This document shows positions 34,572 to 43,316 of a DNA stretch of 64,000 bases, one piece after another. The translations under genes and the position numbers were made by a program. Under the pieces are notes generated by a model. The model was not told the DNA's origin and made no database searches. It was given only the letters and a program-made list of their open reading frames with translations. Position 1 is the first letter of the stretch; each line of letters begins with the position of its first letter. Source of the DNA: Polaromonas sp. JS666 (GTDB taxonomy: Bacteria > Pseudomonadota > Gammaproteobacteria > Burkholderiales > Burkholderiaceae_C); NCBI RefSeq assembly GCF_000013865.1, contig NC_007948.1:3906001-3970000 (forward strand), given 5' to 3'.

Positions 34572-35149
34572 ACCGGCACCCCCGACAGACCACCGCCAGG
34601 CGTAACGCCACTTTGCCTGTGCGTGCTCAGCGATATGCCGGCACCCACCACGTCGCCGGTAGCCGTGATCGACCCGGCAACGGCCGCAGAGCCCGTGACG
34701 TTCAAAGAGCCACCGGCGGTGATATTGCCCGCCACCTGCAGGTTGCCACTCATGGTGACCAACGGGCTCGTGATCACAACCTTGGTGGCATGCTTGATCT
34801 CGATCTCGCCCTGTTTGATATGGATGTAGTCACCCCACTTGGTGTAAACAGCCACCTCTCCGGGCAGCAAGCCCAGCTTGCGATAGCGGCGGTCGTCCAC
34901 CGCCACCAGAATGATGTGGTCGCGGTTGCCCTGCACCGACAGCGCCACGCCCTCGGCACCGGCCTCTGGCACGCTGGTAAAGCCGTAGTTCTGAAAGCGC
35001 TCGACCTGGTCGCGCACTTCGCCCTCCAGCAGGCTGACCTGCGCGGCCTGCACCTTGGTGTTGTCGTTGACCAGCTCCAGCACGGCACGGCCCACCATCA
35101 GCATTACGCGGCGCTGCATCGGGGCCATCATGCGTTGCAGGGCGTTCAT
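34568..35149 (-). CDS. Baseplate assembly protein V / spike (Mu gp45)
   Basis: 193 residues. The OB-like domain (VERFQNYGFTSVPEAGAEGV, DDRRYRKLGLLPGEVAVYTK) is followed by a beta-helical needle region with repeated Val/Ile strands (IKQGEIEIKHATKVVITSP, NLQVAGNITAGGSLNVTG). This is the central membrane-piercing spike of contractile tails. The ATG at 35149 overlaps the previous stop (AAATGA). Confidence 0.9.
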   Translation of the reverse strand: MNALQRMMAPMQRRVMLMVGRAVLELVNDNTKVQAAQVSLLEGEVRDQVERFQNYGFTSVPEAGAEGVALSVQGNRDHIILVAVDDRRYRKLGLLPGEVAVYTKWGDYIHIKQGEIEIKHATKVVITSPLVTMSGNLQVAGNITAGGSLNVTGSAAVAGSITATGDVVGAGISLSTHRQSGVTPGGGLSGVPV

Positions 35150-36228
35150 TTGGCCGCGTCCTTGCTGCTGGCCTTGGCCGTGTCCCAAAAGAAGCCGGGG
35201 CCTTGACCCTTGGTGTCTTTCAGTGGCAACAGCTTGTAGGCGTCAGGGCTGGTCAGCGTCAGCTCGGTGATGGAGCCGCCAGCGTCGAGCTGGTAGCCCA
35301 CCTTCTTGATGAGCAGCTCCGCATCCAGGCGCAGCCAGGCGTCCGTGATGTGCACCAGGGTGTTGGGCTCCCACAAGCCGTCAACATGGCTCCAGCCTTG
35401 CACCTTGCAGGTGATGTCGTTGCTGCGGGCAGCGCGCACGTTGGCCTCCCACAGCACACGGTCTTTCAACGATGCGGCAATGTCTTGCCCCTCGCTCACC
35501 ACCACCAGCGGGCGGTAACGCTTGATGGTCGGGTCATTGGCCACCGCCTTGATCTGCGATGCAGCCTTGCCGCTGAAAAAGTCACCGCCTGCCGCCTGGC
35601 CCTTCATGATGTAGGTGCTGAAGCGGTCGCGGTAGTTGAGCGTGGCATCGGCCTCCAGCAGGTTCTGGCCCAGCATCAGCGGCGTGCCTACGCGGGTTGT
35701 ACCGGCGCGCGTGATGACCAGGTTGCCCTTGCCGTCGTTCGTCAGCAGCACGGCCCGAATGCGCGCCATGCGCTCAATGGCCTCAAACACCGTTTCACCC
35801 TGCTGCAGCGCAAAGTTGGGGAAGGCCTTGCCCGTGCTCACCAGGGTAATAACCTCAATGCCAAAAGGCTTGCACAGGTCGGCGGCAATTTGCTCCAGCT
35901 TGCGGCCAGACCATTGGCCCGCAGGCTTCAAGGCGCTGCAGTCCACCAGGTCGGCGGTTTTGTCGCGGCCGCGCACAGCGATGTCGTGGCTGTTGGCGCT
36001 GTAGCTCAGCGTCATCTCGTCCACATAGCCGGTTATCACGGTCTGGCCATCCAGCAACACGGTGCATTCATCGCCCGGCGCAATCTCGCGGGCCGCCATC
36101 TGCTCGGGCCACAGTTCAGTCACGCCCAGATCGAACATGCCGGCGCATTGCTCCATGCCGCGCTCCAGGCGCATGCTTTTCCAACCGCCGTAGATGGCAC
36201 CGTTGACCTTGAGCTGAATGTCAGGCAT
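35146..36228 (-). CDS. Baseplate hub protein (Mu gp44 / P)
   Basis: 360 residues. The hub fold is indicated by MPDIQLKVNGAIYGGWKSMR, SANSHDIAVRGRDKTADLVD, the motif ADLCKPFGIEV and TYIMKGQAAGG, as in the Mu P / P2 gpD class that forms the ring holding the spike. The ATG at 36228 was chosen (family N-terminus). It overlaps gp43 by 8 bp. Confidence 0.9.
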   Translation of the reverse strand: MPDIQLKVNGAIYGGWKSMRLERGMEQCAGMFDLGVTELWPEQMAAREIAPGDECTVLLDGQTVITGYVDEMTLSYSANSHDIAVRGRDKTADLVDCSALKPAGQWSGRKLEQIAADLCKPFGIEVITLVSTGKAFPNFALQQGETVFEAIERMARIRAVLLTNDGKGNLVITRAGTTRVGTPLMLGQNLLEADATLNYRDRFSTYIMKGQAAGGDFFSGKAASQIKAVANDPTIKRYRPLVVVSEGQDIAASLKDRVLWEANVRAARSNDITCKVQGWSHVDGLWEPNTLVHITDAWLRLDAELLIKKVGYQLDAGGSITELTLTSPDAYKLLPLKDTKGQGPGFFWDTAKASSKDAAK

Positions 36229-37468
36229 CCGCCAGCACCTCCAGCGCCTGGCCACCGGGCACAAAGCCGGGGTGGCGCACTTTGTTGCGCGTGACGATCT
36301 CAGCCTCGCGGCCGGCATCCTCATACAGCCCATAGGCCAGCACCAGCGCCGGCTGGGTTGCCTCGGGCGTCACCGTCACCGTTCGGGCCAAGTCAGCGCC
36401 GCGCAGTGTAATGTCCCGAATCATGGCCGCCCGAACGGTGATGAGCTTGTCGTACACCGTGTCGCTGCTCGAAACCTCGGCCAGGGCATCCAGCTGCTCG
36501 GCCAGCTCATCGCGCAGCGCCACCGCATCGCCACTGCCCACATACTGCTGCCGGCCGCTCACGGTAATGCCAGACTGAAAAGCACCGCCAAACTCAATAC
36601 GGCTCGCGCTGCGCGCCGCTTCAACCGCGGCCGTGCGCTGCACCAGGGCAATCACGGCGTTCTGGTTGTCCGCCTGCTGCTGGCGGCTTGGCGTGGTGGT
36701 GGGCACCAGCTGGGCATCGTCGCCAAAGTCAAAAAGGCCGCGCAGCATGGCCACCGAGTCGCCAGGCAAGGCAACCAGGTCCACCAGGCTGCCGATCTGG
36801 CCAGACAGGGTGCTGGCCAGGCTGTCGGGCGCTTGCATCAGCGCGAGCAAGTCAGTGCGGGCATCGCCCAGGGCACCGGCAAACGTCGCCTTGGCATCGG
36901 CCAGCGTGGGCAAAGAGCCGGCCACGGCCTCCAGGGCATCCAGCGCACCGCCCAGCAGCTCTGCGGCGGCGCTGGCCACGTATTCGGGAAAACCGTCAAT
37001 GCTGAAGGTCTCGGCAAAGTCAGCATCAATCTCGGCGATCGCGTCGTCGGCCGACAGCTCAACCAGCGCGGCCGTGTCAGCGTCTGAGGACGGGAACGTC
37101 AGCTCACCGGACTCCACGCAGGTGATGGTGAAGCGCGCCATGCCGCCCTCGGCCGTGCTCTCGCGCAGCTTCAGGTCGCCCACAATGCTGACGGTCTTTT
37201 CGCCCTGGTAGGGGTGCACCAGCCTGCCGGGGCCTGGCTCCGCCAGTGCGTCCATCAGCGCGTCGCGCGCATCCATGTAATCAGCACCCAGCACATAGGC
37301 TTCCAGCGTGAAGCTGCGAGCCTTGAGGCCGAGGTCTTCTACAAAGGGGATGTCGCGCAGCGGGTATTCATGCACCACGCTACGGCGGCCAAAGCCCAGC
37401 TCCGCGCTGTCCACAAAGAAGGGAACGCCGCGAAAGCTCGCCAGCTGAAGTTCGTCTAACCAGCTCAT
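36221..37468 (-). CDS. DNA circularisation / tail protein N (Mu gp43)
   Basis: 415 residues. The N-terminal domain (LQLASFRGVPFFVDSAELGF, RRSVVHEYPLRDIPFVEDLG, ADYMDARDALMDALAEPGPG, LVHPYQGE) is the DNA-circularisation N family. The long helical C-terminus has another conserved segment, VRHPGFVPGGQALEVLA. In Mu, gpN belongs to the tail tip and is linked to circularising injected DNA. It overlaps the tape measure gene by 4 bp. Confidence 0.9.
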   Translation of the reverse strand: MSWLDELQLASFRGVPFFVDSAELGFGRRSVVHEYPLRDIPFVEDLGLKARSFTLEAYVLGADYMDARDALMDALAEPGPGRLVHPYQGEKTVSIVGDLKLRESTAEGGMARFTITCVESGELTFPSSDADTAALVELSADDAIAEIDADFAETFSIDGFPEYVASAAAELLGGALDALEAVAGSLPTLADAKATFAGALGDARTDLLALMQAPDSLASTLSGQIGSLVDLVALPGDSVAMLRGLFDFGDDAQLVPTTTPSRQQQADNQNAVIALVQRTAAVEAARSASRIEFGGAFQSGITVSGRQQYVGSGDAVALRDELAEQLDALAEVSSSDTVYDKLITVRAAMIRDITLRGADLARTVTVTPEATQPALVLAYGLYEDAGREAEIVTRNKVRHPGFVPGGQALEVLADA

Positions 37469-39087
37469 GGCGTCGCCATCACCATGCCGCTGTAAACGTC
37501 AAAGTCCACAGCCGGGTTGTTCTTCTTGACCTCTGCCACGCGGGCGCGGCCGTCCTGGTCGATCTGCAGCTTGATCGTGCCGCCCACGTCAGCCTTTTGC
37601 ATCATGTTGCGGGTGGGCAGGGCGGAGGGCACGGGCGGCGCAATGGCCAGGGGCGCATCGGCAACGCCCGTGGCGTTCCCCATCGCGTCATAGGTCACCG
37701 AGCCGTTCATCTCACCGCTGAACAGGTTTTTGACGGTCTGGCCCACCTTGGCGGCCAGCTCGACCACCGTCATGATCTTGTTCATGATCCAGTCGTAAAC
37801 CGTGCTGAAAGCCGATTTAACGCCGTCCCACAGGCCGATGAAGAACTGCTTGATAGGTGCCCAGTTCTTGTAGATCAGGAACACGATGCCCGCGATGGCT
37901 GCAACAGCCAACAGAATCCAGCCCACGGGCGTCGACATAAGCGCAACGCCCAGGCTCCACACCGTGGGGATCAAGGCGATGATGGCCTTGCCGAGGCCAA
38001 AGATGCCAACAGCCAGCTTCAAGCCAAGCAGCGCGGCAAGGCCGATGATCACGTTCTCCCAACCACCAAAGACCTGCGCCACGGTGTCAGCAGCACCGAC
38101 AATCATCACCAGGGCCCCGGTGATCTGGCCCAGCGACTTCAAGAAACCGGGCAGCGCGTTGACGATCTCGCCAATCATCTTGCCCAGGCGCTGGCCCCAC
38201 TCTTCGCGGTTGGCCGAGTTGATCTCCGTGAACTTCTTCACCATTGCGTCCAGTGCCGGCAGCGCGTTTTCCGCAATGGCCGACATGACGCCAAAAATCG
38301 AGAACTTCAGGCGGTCGAAGTTGTCATTGAAGTCAGCCATTGCCTCAGCGGTGGATCCACCGACCACCGCGCCAACCTTGTCGGCTTCCTTGTAGAAGGT
38401 CTTCAGGCCAGCGCTGCCCAGGTCAAGCACCTGTTTCAGCTCGGCACCGCCACGGCCCATCAGGGCCTTCATCACGGCAATCTTTTTCTCGGCGTTCTGG
38501 CCGGCGTCGCCCACAGACTGGAACTTGTCGGCCACCTTTTCAAACACCTGGGCCACGTTCATCTTCTTGAGCTGGTCAAGCGGGATGCCCACGCGGGCGA
38601 ACCAGGTGGCGGCCTCCTTGCTGCCATTGATCGCCTCCACCATGTTCTGGCTCAAGAACTGCAGCGCCTGGCCCATTTCTTCCTGGTTGCTGCCATTGAG
38701 CTGCGCCGCGTAGCCCATACGCTGGTATGCCTCCACGCCAATGCCCAGCTTCTTGCTGACATCCACCGCGTGGTCAGTTGCGTCAATCGTCCGCTTCAGC
38801 GCAAAAAACACACCGCCCGCAGCCAGGCTGACGGCACCAAAGCCCTGCGCAATGCCCTGGGCGCTGCCCTTCAAGGTATCGAAGCGCTCACGCACCACAC
38901 CCATCTGGTTCTGCAGCCGGTTGCCCATGAAGCGCCCAAAGCGAAACGCCGTCTGGTCAGACAGCGCGCCGATGCGCTTGATCGGCTCAGCCACCTTGTC
39001 AATGGCACGGCCAACGCGGCGAAGAGGCTCTGTCGCTTTGTCCAGAGCCTCTATCACGAATGCCAGCTTGAGATTGCCTGTGCTCAT
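37465..39087 (-). CDS. Tape measure protein (Mu gp42)
   Basis: 540 residues. TMP core motifs LKLAFVIEALDKATEPLRRV and LGIGVEAYQRMGYAAQLNGS then LQFLSQNMVEAI; a central hydrophobic region with several helices (ALVMIVGAADTVAQVFGGWE, VGWILLAVAAIAGIVFLIYK). It sets tail length and is ejected with the DNA. It is shorter than many siphophage TMPs, consistent with a Mu-sized tail. It is preceded by the frameshifted chaperone pair. Confidence 0.92.
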   Translation of the reverse strand: MSTGNLKLAFVIEALDKATEPLRRVGRAIDKVAEPIKRIGALSDQTAFRFGRFMGNRLQNQMGVVRERFDTLKGSAQGIAQGFGAVSLAAGGVFFALKRTIDATDHAVDVSKKLGIGVEAYQRMGYAAQLNGSNQEEMGQALQFLSQNMVEAINGSKEAATWFARVGIPLDQLKKMNVAQVFEKVADKFQSVGDAGQNAEKKIAVMKALMGRGGAELKQVLDLGSAGLKTFYKEADKVGAVVGGSTAEAMADFNDNFDRLKFSIFGVMSAIAENALPALDAMVKKFTEINSANREEWGQRLGKMIGEIVNALPGFLKSLGQITGALVMIVGAADTVAQVFGGWENVIIGLAALLGLKLAVGIFGLGKAIIALIPTVWSLGVALMSTPVGWILLAVAAIAGIVFLIYKNWAPIKQFFIGLWDGVKSAFSTVYDWIMNKIMTVVELAAKVGQTVKNLFSGEMNGSVTYDAMGNATGVADAPLAIAPPVPSALPTRNMMQKADVGGTIKLQIDQDGRARVAEVKKNNPAVDFDVYSGMVMATP

Positions 39088-39203
39088 TTATTCAAGTGTT
39101 TGTTAATTCGGCTTACCTGCTGGTGCCACTCCATCAGCTCGTCGATGTCCATCGCCATCAGCTCTCTGTTTGACCAGTGAAACGTGAAGGCGACCTCGGC
39201 CAT
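39084..39203 (-). CDS. Tail assembly chaperone second frame (Mu gp41' / GpE-like)
   Basis: 39 codons from an ATG that overlaps the gp41 stop (TGATG). The product MAEVAFTFHWSNRELMAMDI... matches GpE-type extensions. The frame is also open upstream and reads CPPNWRDV just before this ATG, which is how the frameshifted fusion usually looks. The likely product is therefore mainly a -1 extension of gp41 made at the G-run around 39227-39233, not a free protein. The stop overlaps the tape measure ATG. Confidence 0.7.
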   Translation of the reverse strand: MAEVAFTFHWSNRELMAMDIDELMEWHQQVSRINKHLNK

Positions 39204-39493
39204 CACGTCACGCCAATTTGGAGGGCACCCCCGATAAAACCCGCCACCAGCACGCCGACCTCCGTGACGTCTTCACCGTCGAGCTGGTCAAAGGTGCTCG
39301 GCGGAATGCCGGCACTGCGCGAAATCATCACGGCCATCATTTCGCCTTCGCCCTTGGACTTGGCATTGCCGATGGCGCGGATGTCCGCACCTTTGAAGCG
39401 CTTGAGCTGCAGCTCGGTGATGGTCTCAATGACATCACCGTCCTTGTTTTTCAGCTCGACCGGGTGCTTGAGGGTGTGAGTGATGGGCTCCAT
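39203..39493 (-). CDS. Tail assembly chaperone (Mu gp41)
   Basis: 96 residues. HPVELKNKDGDVIETITELQ and LKRFKGADIRAIGNAK match the phage tail assembly (E/gp41) family. Between tail tube and tape measure, as expected. The ATG at 39493 with AGGAG upstream is preferred to GTG 39499. Near the 3' end the codons GGG GGT offer a slippery stretch leading into the second frame (see separate entry). Confidence 0.88.
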   Translation of the reverse strand: MEPITHTLKHPVELKNKDGDVIETITELQLKRFKGADIRAIGNAKSKGEGEMMAVMISRSAGIPPSTFDQLDGEDVTEVGVLVAGFIGGALQIGVT

Positions 39494-39495
39494 GC

Positions 39496-39858
39496 TCACA
39501 TCTCCTCAGCAGGCTGGCCCGCAAACTTCAGGGGCACCTTGCCGCCGTCGCCATCGGTGGCCACGGGCGGCTCGGTCAAGAACGCGTCACGCACCACAAA
39601 GGTCTGGCCGGTGTCGCATTCAAAGGTGATGGTCGCGTCCACAATGGCGGCATACTTTTTGAGGCTCGTGCCTGGCGCGACCGAAATCTCGCACTCCACC
39701 GTCGCCTCCTTGGGCTGCTCGGAATAGCCGTGGATGGAGTTGTTCCCCTTGATGGGGCTCCGGGTTACACCGCCGATGTCGATTTTTGCGCCGGGCAGCG
39801 TTTCGAGCAGCTCGCCGTTGGCCTTGATGAAGGCCTTTCCTAGTCTCATTCCACTCAT
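39496..39858 (-). CDS. Tail tube protein (Mu gp40 / M)
   Basis: 120 residues. LGKAFIKANGELLETLPGAK and GGVTRSPIKGNNSIHGYSEQ then EATVECEISVAPGTSLKKYA fit Mu gpM-type tube proteins. Polymerises into the inner tube within the sheath. Sits between sheath and chaperone genes. Confidence 0.9.
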   Translation of the reverse strand: MSGMRLGKAFIKANGELLETLPGAKIDIGGVTRSPIKGNNSIHGYSEQPKEATVECEISVAPGTSLKKYAAIVDATITFECDTGQTFVVRDAFLTEPPVATDGDGGKVPLKFAGQPAEEM

Positions 39859-39885
39859 ACATTTACTCCTGGTATTTAGGGGTTG

Positions 39886-41346
39886 TTACAGGCGGAACTG
39901 AATCTGGCCAGCGAAGACGCGCAGCTGGTTGATCACGTCGGGCGGAATGATCGCGTCGATGCGGTTCGGGTCGCTGCCGTTGCGCTCCACGATCAGGTCC
40001 GTGTTGAACTGGTCGAAGTTCTCAGCCAGGCCGGCCAGCTCCCACTCGCGGAACAGGGCCAGCAGCTCGGCGCGGATGATCTTCGGCGTCACGATGGCCT
40101 GGCCAGCGCCAAACCGGGTGCCGTCGTTCGCCAGCTTGTGGCGCGGGAAGCGCAGGCCAATCCGGCTGCGCACGCTGAACCGCAGGTAGGCAATCGTGCG
40201 CATCGTCTCGATGTCCAGGTACGCAATGTCCGGCACACCGAAGCTGTTGGTTTTGTAAGTCGTGGTCAGCCGCTCAATCAGACAGCGGCCACCGGTGTCC
40301 ACGATGAAGGTGGCAGCGCCATCCGTCAGGTGAATGTTGCGCTCGGTCTGCGTGAAGCGGTCCTGCTCTGCGGGCGGCATCAGGCCGGTCAGCACCAGCG
40401 TCTGGCGCGGGCGGGCCGGGTCAGGCTCAAAGGCATCCACAGCGCCCAGCACGGCCGCCCATTCGTAGGGCGGGTTCGGGCTCTTGCCGCTGCCCATGAT
40501 GCTGACGTGCGGGCTGTTGCGCGCGGCCACCAGCGTGTCAATGCTGGCGTGCGTGCCGCTGGCGGCCGCAAAGGCCTGGCCTTCCTTCATCACCAGCGGG
40601 CCAAAGCGCGCGGCCAGTTCGGTCTCCAGCTTCACCAGGTTGGCCGCGTCAGTCCACGGCATGATGACCGTCTGGTACTGCTCCGCGCCAATCGCGGCGA
40701 TGGGCGTGGCCGCATCAGGGTTGCCGGTGCCGCCAGTCATCGCCGTGATGGTGATGACCAGGCCCTTGGGCGTGCGCTCGCCGAAGTAGTAGTTGGGCCG
40801 AATGTCGATGAAGTTGCCGCACTCGCCCTTGTGGCGGGCCGTCAGCGTCACGGTGGCCACAGCCACAGCGCCGGTTACAGCCAGGTCCGTGCTGGCCGCC
40901 ACGGCCGCCTGGATGGCCGTAGCCACCTGCGCAGCCGTTTGCCCGGCAGCAACAGCCACCTGCACCTGGCGCCCGCCAATGTACAGGTTCAGCGTGCCGC
41001 TCTCGGTCGGCGCGCCGCTGGCCACAATGGTGCCCGTGGCCGCCACACCCGCGCCGTTGTCATCAGACGCGCAGGCCCAGCTCTCGGTGTAGGCGTTCGC
41101 CAGCTTCAGCCGCTGGAACATGTGCGAGAGCATCGAGCCCCGGCCAAACGCGGCCTCGGCCTGGGCCGCGCTGGTGATCCGGGTAGGCACGCCGGCAACT
41201 ACCAGGCCGGTGGCCAAGCGCTGGCCAAACACCATGATCTTGTGCGGCTGCACCGGCAGGCCCTGCTGGGCACGGCTGGAGTCAAACTCGATGTACTGGC
41301 CAGGCGTGCGCAGCGAAATGGGAATAGCGTTGAAGCTGACGGGCAT
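39886..41346 (-). CDS. Tail sheath protein (Mu gpL)
   Basis: 486 residues. PVSFNAIPISLRTPGQYIEF at the N-terminus and the conserved C-terminal tail-sheath domain (SVRSRIGLRFPRHKLANDGT, IVTPKIIRAELLALFREWEL, FNTDLIVERNGSDPNRIDA) identify the contractile sheath. Normal length for Mu-type phages. RBS GGAG precedes ATG 41346. Confidence 0.95.
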   Translation of the reverse strand: MPVSFNAIPISLRTPGQYIEFDSSRAQQGLPVQPHKIMVFGQRLATGLVVAGVPTRITSAAQAEAAFGRGSMLSHMFQRLKLANAYTESWACASDDNGAGVAATGTIVASGAPTESGTLNLYIGGRQVQVAVAAGQTAAQVATAIQAAVAASTDLAVTGAVAVATVTLTARHKGECGNFIDIRPNYYFGERTPKGLVITITAMTGGTGNPDAATPIAAIGAEQYQTVIMPWTDAANLVKLETELAARFGPLVMKEGQAFAAASGTHASIDTLVAARNSPHVSIMGSGKSPNPPYEWAAVLGAVDAFEPDPARPRQTLVLTGLMPPAEQDRFTQTERNIHLTDGAATFIVDTGGRCLIERLTTTYKTNSFGVPDIAYLDIETMRTIAYLRFSVRSRIGLRFPRHKLANDGTRFGAGQAIVTPKIIRAELLALFREWELAGLAENFDQFNTDLIVERNGSDPNRIDAIIPPDVINQLRVFAGQIQFRL

Positions 41347-41352
41347 TTTGGA

Positions 41353-41547
41353 TTACTCCTTCTTTGAAGCAGGTTTGGCGGCAGCTTGCGCGGGGGCAAC
41401 GCCCTCGCTCACGTCGCCGTCATTCAGGCGGCGTATCCAGTAGGTGCCTTGCTCGACCGTGTCGCCCTCGGGCGGTAGCGGCTGGCCAGTGGCCGGGTTG
41501 ACCACGCGAAGGCCTGGGGCCGGGATGAGGTAGATTTTTTCGGGCAT
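41353..41547 (-). CDS. Mu gp38-like small protein (DUF2635)
   Basis: 64 residues: MPEKIYLIPAPGLRVVNPAT, PLPPEGDTVEQGTYWIRRLN is the DUF2635 signature. In Mu the equivalent lies directly before the sheath gene, as here (6-bp gap). Role in tail assembly not established. A Lys/Ala-rich tail closes it. Confidence 0.88.
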   Translation of the reverse strand: MPEKIYLIPAPGLRVVNPATGQPLPPEGDTVEQGTYWIRRLNDGDVSEGVAPAQAAAKPASKKE

Positions 41548-41575
41548 GGTGTTGTCCTGGAAGGGTTGGAGGGAA

Positions 41576-41878
41576 TCAGGCCGAGAGCTTTTCGCGCAGC
41601 AGGTAGCCTTCAAGCAGCCACACCTTGTCGCGCGCGTTTTCACGGGCGATTTTTCGGCCCATCTCTTCGTTGAAGTTCTCCAGGCTGACCGCTGCGCTTT
41701 CGCCGGTAGCCGTGAAGCCATTGCGAAGCGTCAAGGCGCAGACCGTCAGCGTGGTGCCCGGAAAGCGGTGGTAGGCCTCGCCCACAATCACTTTGTCGAT
41801 GTCTGCAGGGGTCAACCGCGGGGCGGTTGGTTTCAGGTCCTGCAGGCTCTTTTCAAGCTGCTGTTCGTTGGTGCTCAT
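41576..41878 (-). CDS. N4 gp49 / Sf6 gp66-family phage protein
   Basis: 100 residues. DIDKVIVGEAYHRFPGTTLT and VCALTLRNGFTATGESAAVS then FNEEMGRKIARENARDKVW are diagnostic for the Gp49/Gp66 family, small proteins of unknown function in many tailed phages. An insertion relative to Mu between gp37 and gp38. Confidence 0.85.
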   Translation of the reverse strand: MSTNEQQLEKSLQDLKPTAPRLTPADIDKVIVGEAYHRFPGTTLTVCALTLRNGFTATGESAAVSLENFNEEMGRKIARENARDKVWLLEGYLLREKLSA

Positions 41879-41886
41879 GTTGGTCC

Positions 41887-42495
41887 TTACTGCGGCACAG
41901 CGACGGTGTCGTGTGCATCGGGTTTGGTGGTGCCGTAGTTACCGTCCAGCCACTTCTGGTGTTCGGCTTCGGTTGTCAGCGGCGGCGTGTCGTACTGGGC
42001 GTCAAAGGTCTGGAACGGCGTCAGCAGGTTCATGTCAACCTCGGTAGGCCACGCCTGGGGCATGTTGAAGCTGCAGGCGTAAACCGTCACGCCCTGGCGG
42101 TCAACACTGCCGCTGTACAGGTTTTCAACGCGCTGCAGGCTCAGCGTGCCTTCGCCCGGCACGGTGTAGCCGTTGAGCAGCGGTATCAGCAGCTGCAGCA
42201 GCTCGTAGGCCCCGGCCTGCTGGCCATCGCCACGGCGGCGCGCAGCCTCACCGCTGGCGTGGCCGGTGATCACATAGACAATCCAGCTGCCCACAACCAA
42301 GCCGCCCACACCCGCGTTGCGCTCCTGCACCTGGCCACCGCCCCACACCAGGAAGATGCCCGGCAGCAGGCGCAGCAGGCGCTTGAGGGTGTCGTCGTCC
42401 CAGTTACCCGGCAGCGACTCCACCGCGCGCACCTTGTTGCCCATCACAGTCTTGATCTGGGCAATGATGTTGTCTTCAGCGCTGGTGATGCTCAT
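41887..42495 (-). CDS. Mu gp37-like tail terminator/connector (DUF1834)
   Basis: 202 residues. AEDNIIAQIKTVMGNKVRAV and LPGIFLVWGGGQ then VENLYSGSVDRQGVTVYACS match Mu gp37. Acts at the head-tail joint or tail completion, by position between gp36 and sheath. Confidence 0.87.
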   Translation of the reverse strand: MSITSAEDNIIAQIKTVMGNKVRAVESLPGNWDDDTLKRLLRLLPGIFLVWGGGQVQERNAGVGGLVVGSWIVYVITGHASGEAARRRGDGQQAGAYELLQLLIPLLNGYTVPGEGTLSLQRVENLYSGSVDRQGVTVYACSFNMPQAWPTEVDMNLLTPFQTFDAQYDTPPLTTEAEHQKWLDGNYGTTKPDAHDTVAVPQ

Positions 42496-42497
42496 GG

Positions 42498-42920
42498 TCA
42501 GTAGTCCCCGAGCGAGTCAGCCGTAAACACACGGTCGTTGCCGAAACTCGATGCGCCGCCTGCCTCGGGCGTCACCTGGTTGGCCACGTTGATGCCCAGG
42601 CTGACCTTGCCATCGGCCACCAGCTTGAGGAATTTGATGGCGTCGTCATACCGCTTGGTCACCTGCTCGGTGGCGCGGTCGTCATACAAACGGTAGCGGG
42701 CCACATCGCAGCACGCACCGATCAGAATCCTGGGAACGCTGGCCAGCGGCAGCGCGTAGCGGCCCATGAGGTAGCCGTCGATCTCGGCGTCGGCGTCCAG
42801 CAGCGCCTGGGCAAGCACCGCGTCGTCAACAGCAATGGCCGAGCCCGTGCGGTCCGTGAGCTGAATCAGCTCGGACTGCGCAAAGCGGTCGATCATGTCC
42901 TGTTTGACGGCGTAGCTCAT
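42498..42920 (-). CDS. Mu gp36-like head-tail protein (DUF1320)
   Basis: 140 residues. DMIDRFAQSELIQLTDRTG and VLAQALLDADAEIDGYLMGR then VPRILIGACCDVARYRLYDD are DUF1320 motifs. A likely head-tail adaptor; 2-bp spacing to gp37. Confidence 0.9.
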   Translation of the reverse strand: MSYAVKQDMIDRFAQSELIQLTDRTGSAIAVDDAVLAQALLDADAEIDGYLMGRYALPLASVPRILIGACCDVARYRLYDDRATEQVTKRYDDAIKFLKLVADGKVSLGINVANQVTPEAGGASSFGNDRVFTADSLGDY

Positions 42921-43035
42921 ATGTCCTTACTCGGTTGTTTGAAAGGGTCCAGACTGCGCCTGGTGACCCTTAACAGGCTCCCGATGGGGGCGCGCATGCC
43001 TTACCACCGTTCACTGCCCGCGCGGGGGGGTGTAT

Positions 43036-43215
43036 TTATTTGGCCTTGACGGCCCCGCCGATCAGCGGTGCGGCTTGGGCCTCGGTCAGTTGCACGGTCG
43101 AGCCAGGCAGGTAGGTTTCGCCGTCGTGGTCAAGGCGGCTCAGCACCTCGTATTCAGACTTGGTGGCGTCTTCGGCTTTGTTGGCCGAGGTGTTCTTTGG
43201 GTTGGAAGTAGCCAT
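43036..43215 (-). CDS. Mu gp35-like small protein
   Basis: 59 residues: MATSNPKNTSANKAEDATKS, then EYEVLSRLDHDGETYLPGST and VQLTEAQAAPLIGGAVKAK. The Tyr-x-Pro-Gly and Leu-x-x-Ala-Ala pattern fits Mu gp35 proteins found between the capsid and gp36. Strong ribosome-binding site (AGGAG) before ATG 43215. Role unknown. Confidence 0.75.
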   Translation of the reverse strand: MATSNPKNTSANKAEDATKSEYEVLSRLDHDGETYLPGSTVQLTEAQAAPLIGGAVKAK

Positions 43216-43316
43216 CGTTGCTCCTGGTTAAAAAGTGGTTTGCTGAGTGTTCAAAAAAGGCGGCGCAGCCATCAGCGCGCCGCCTTCATTCAAAACTCGT
43301 CAATAGACAAGTCTGG

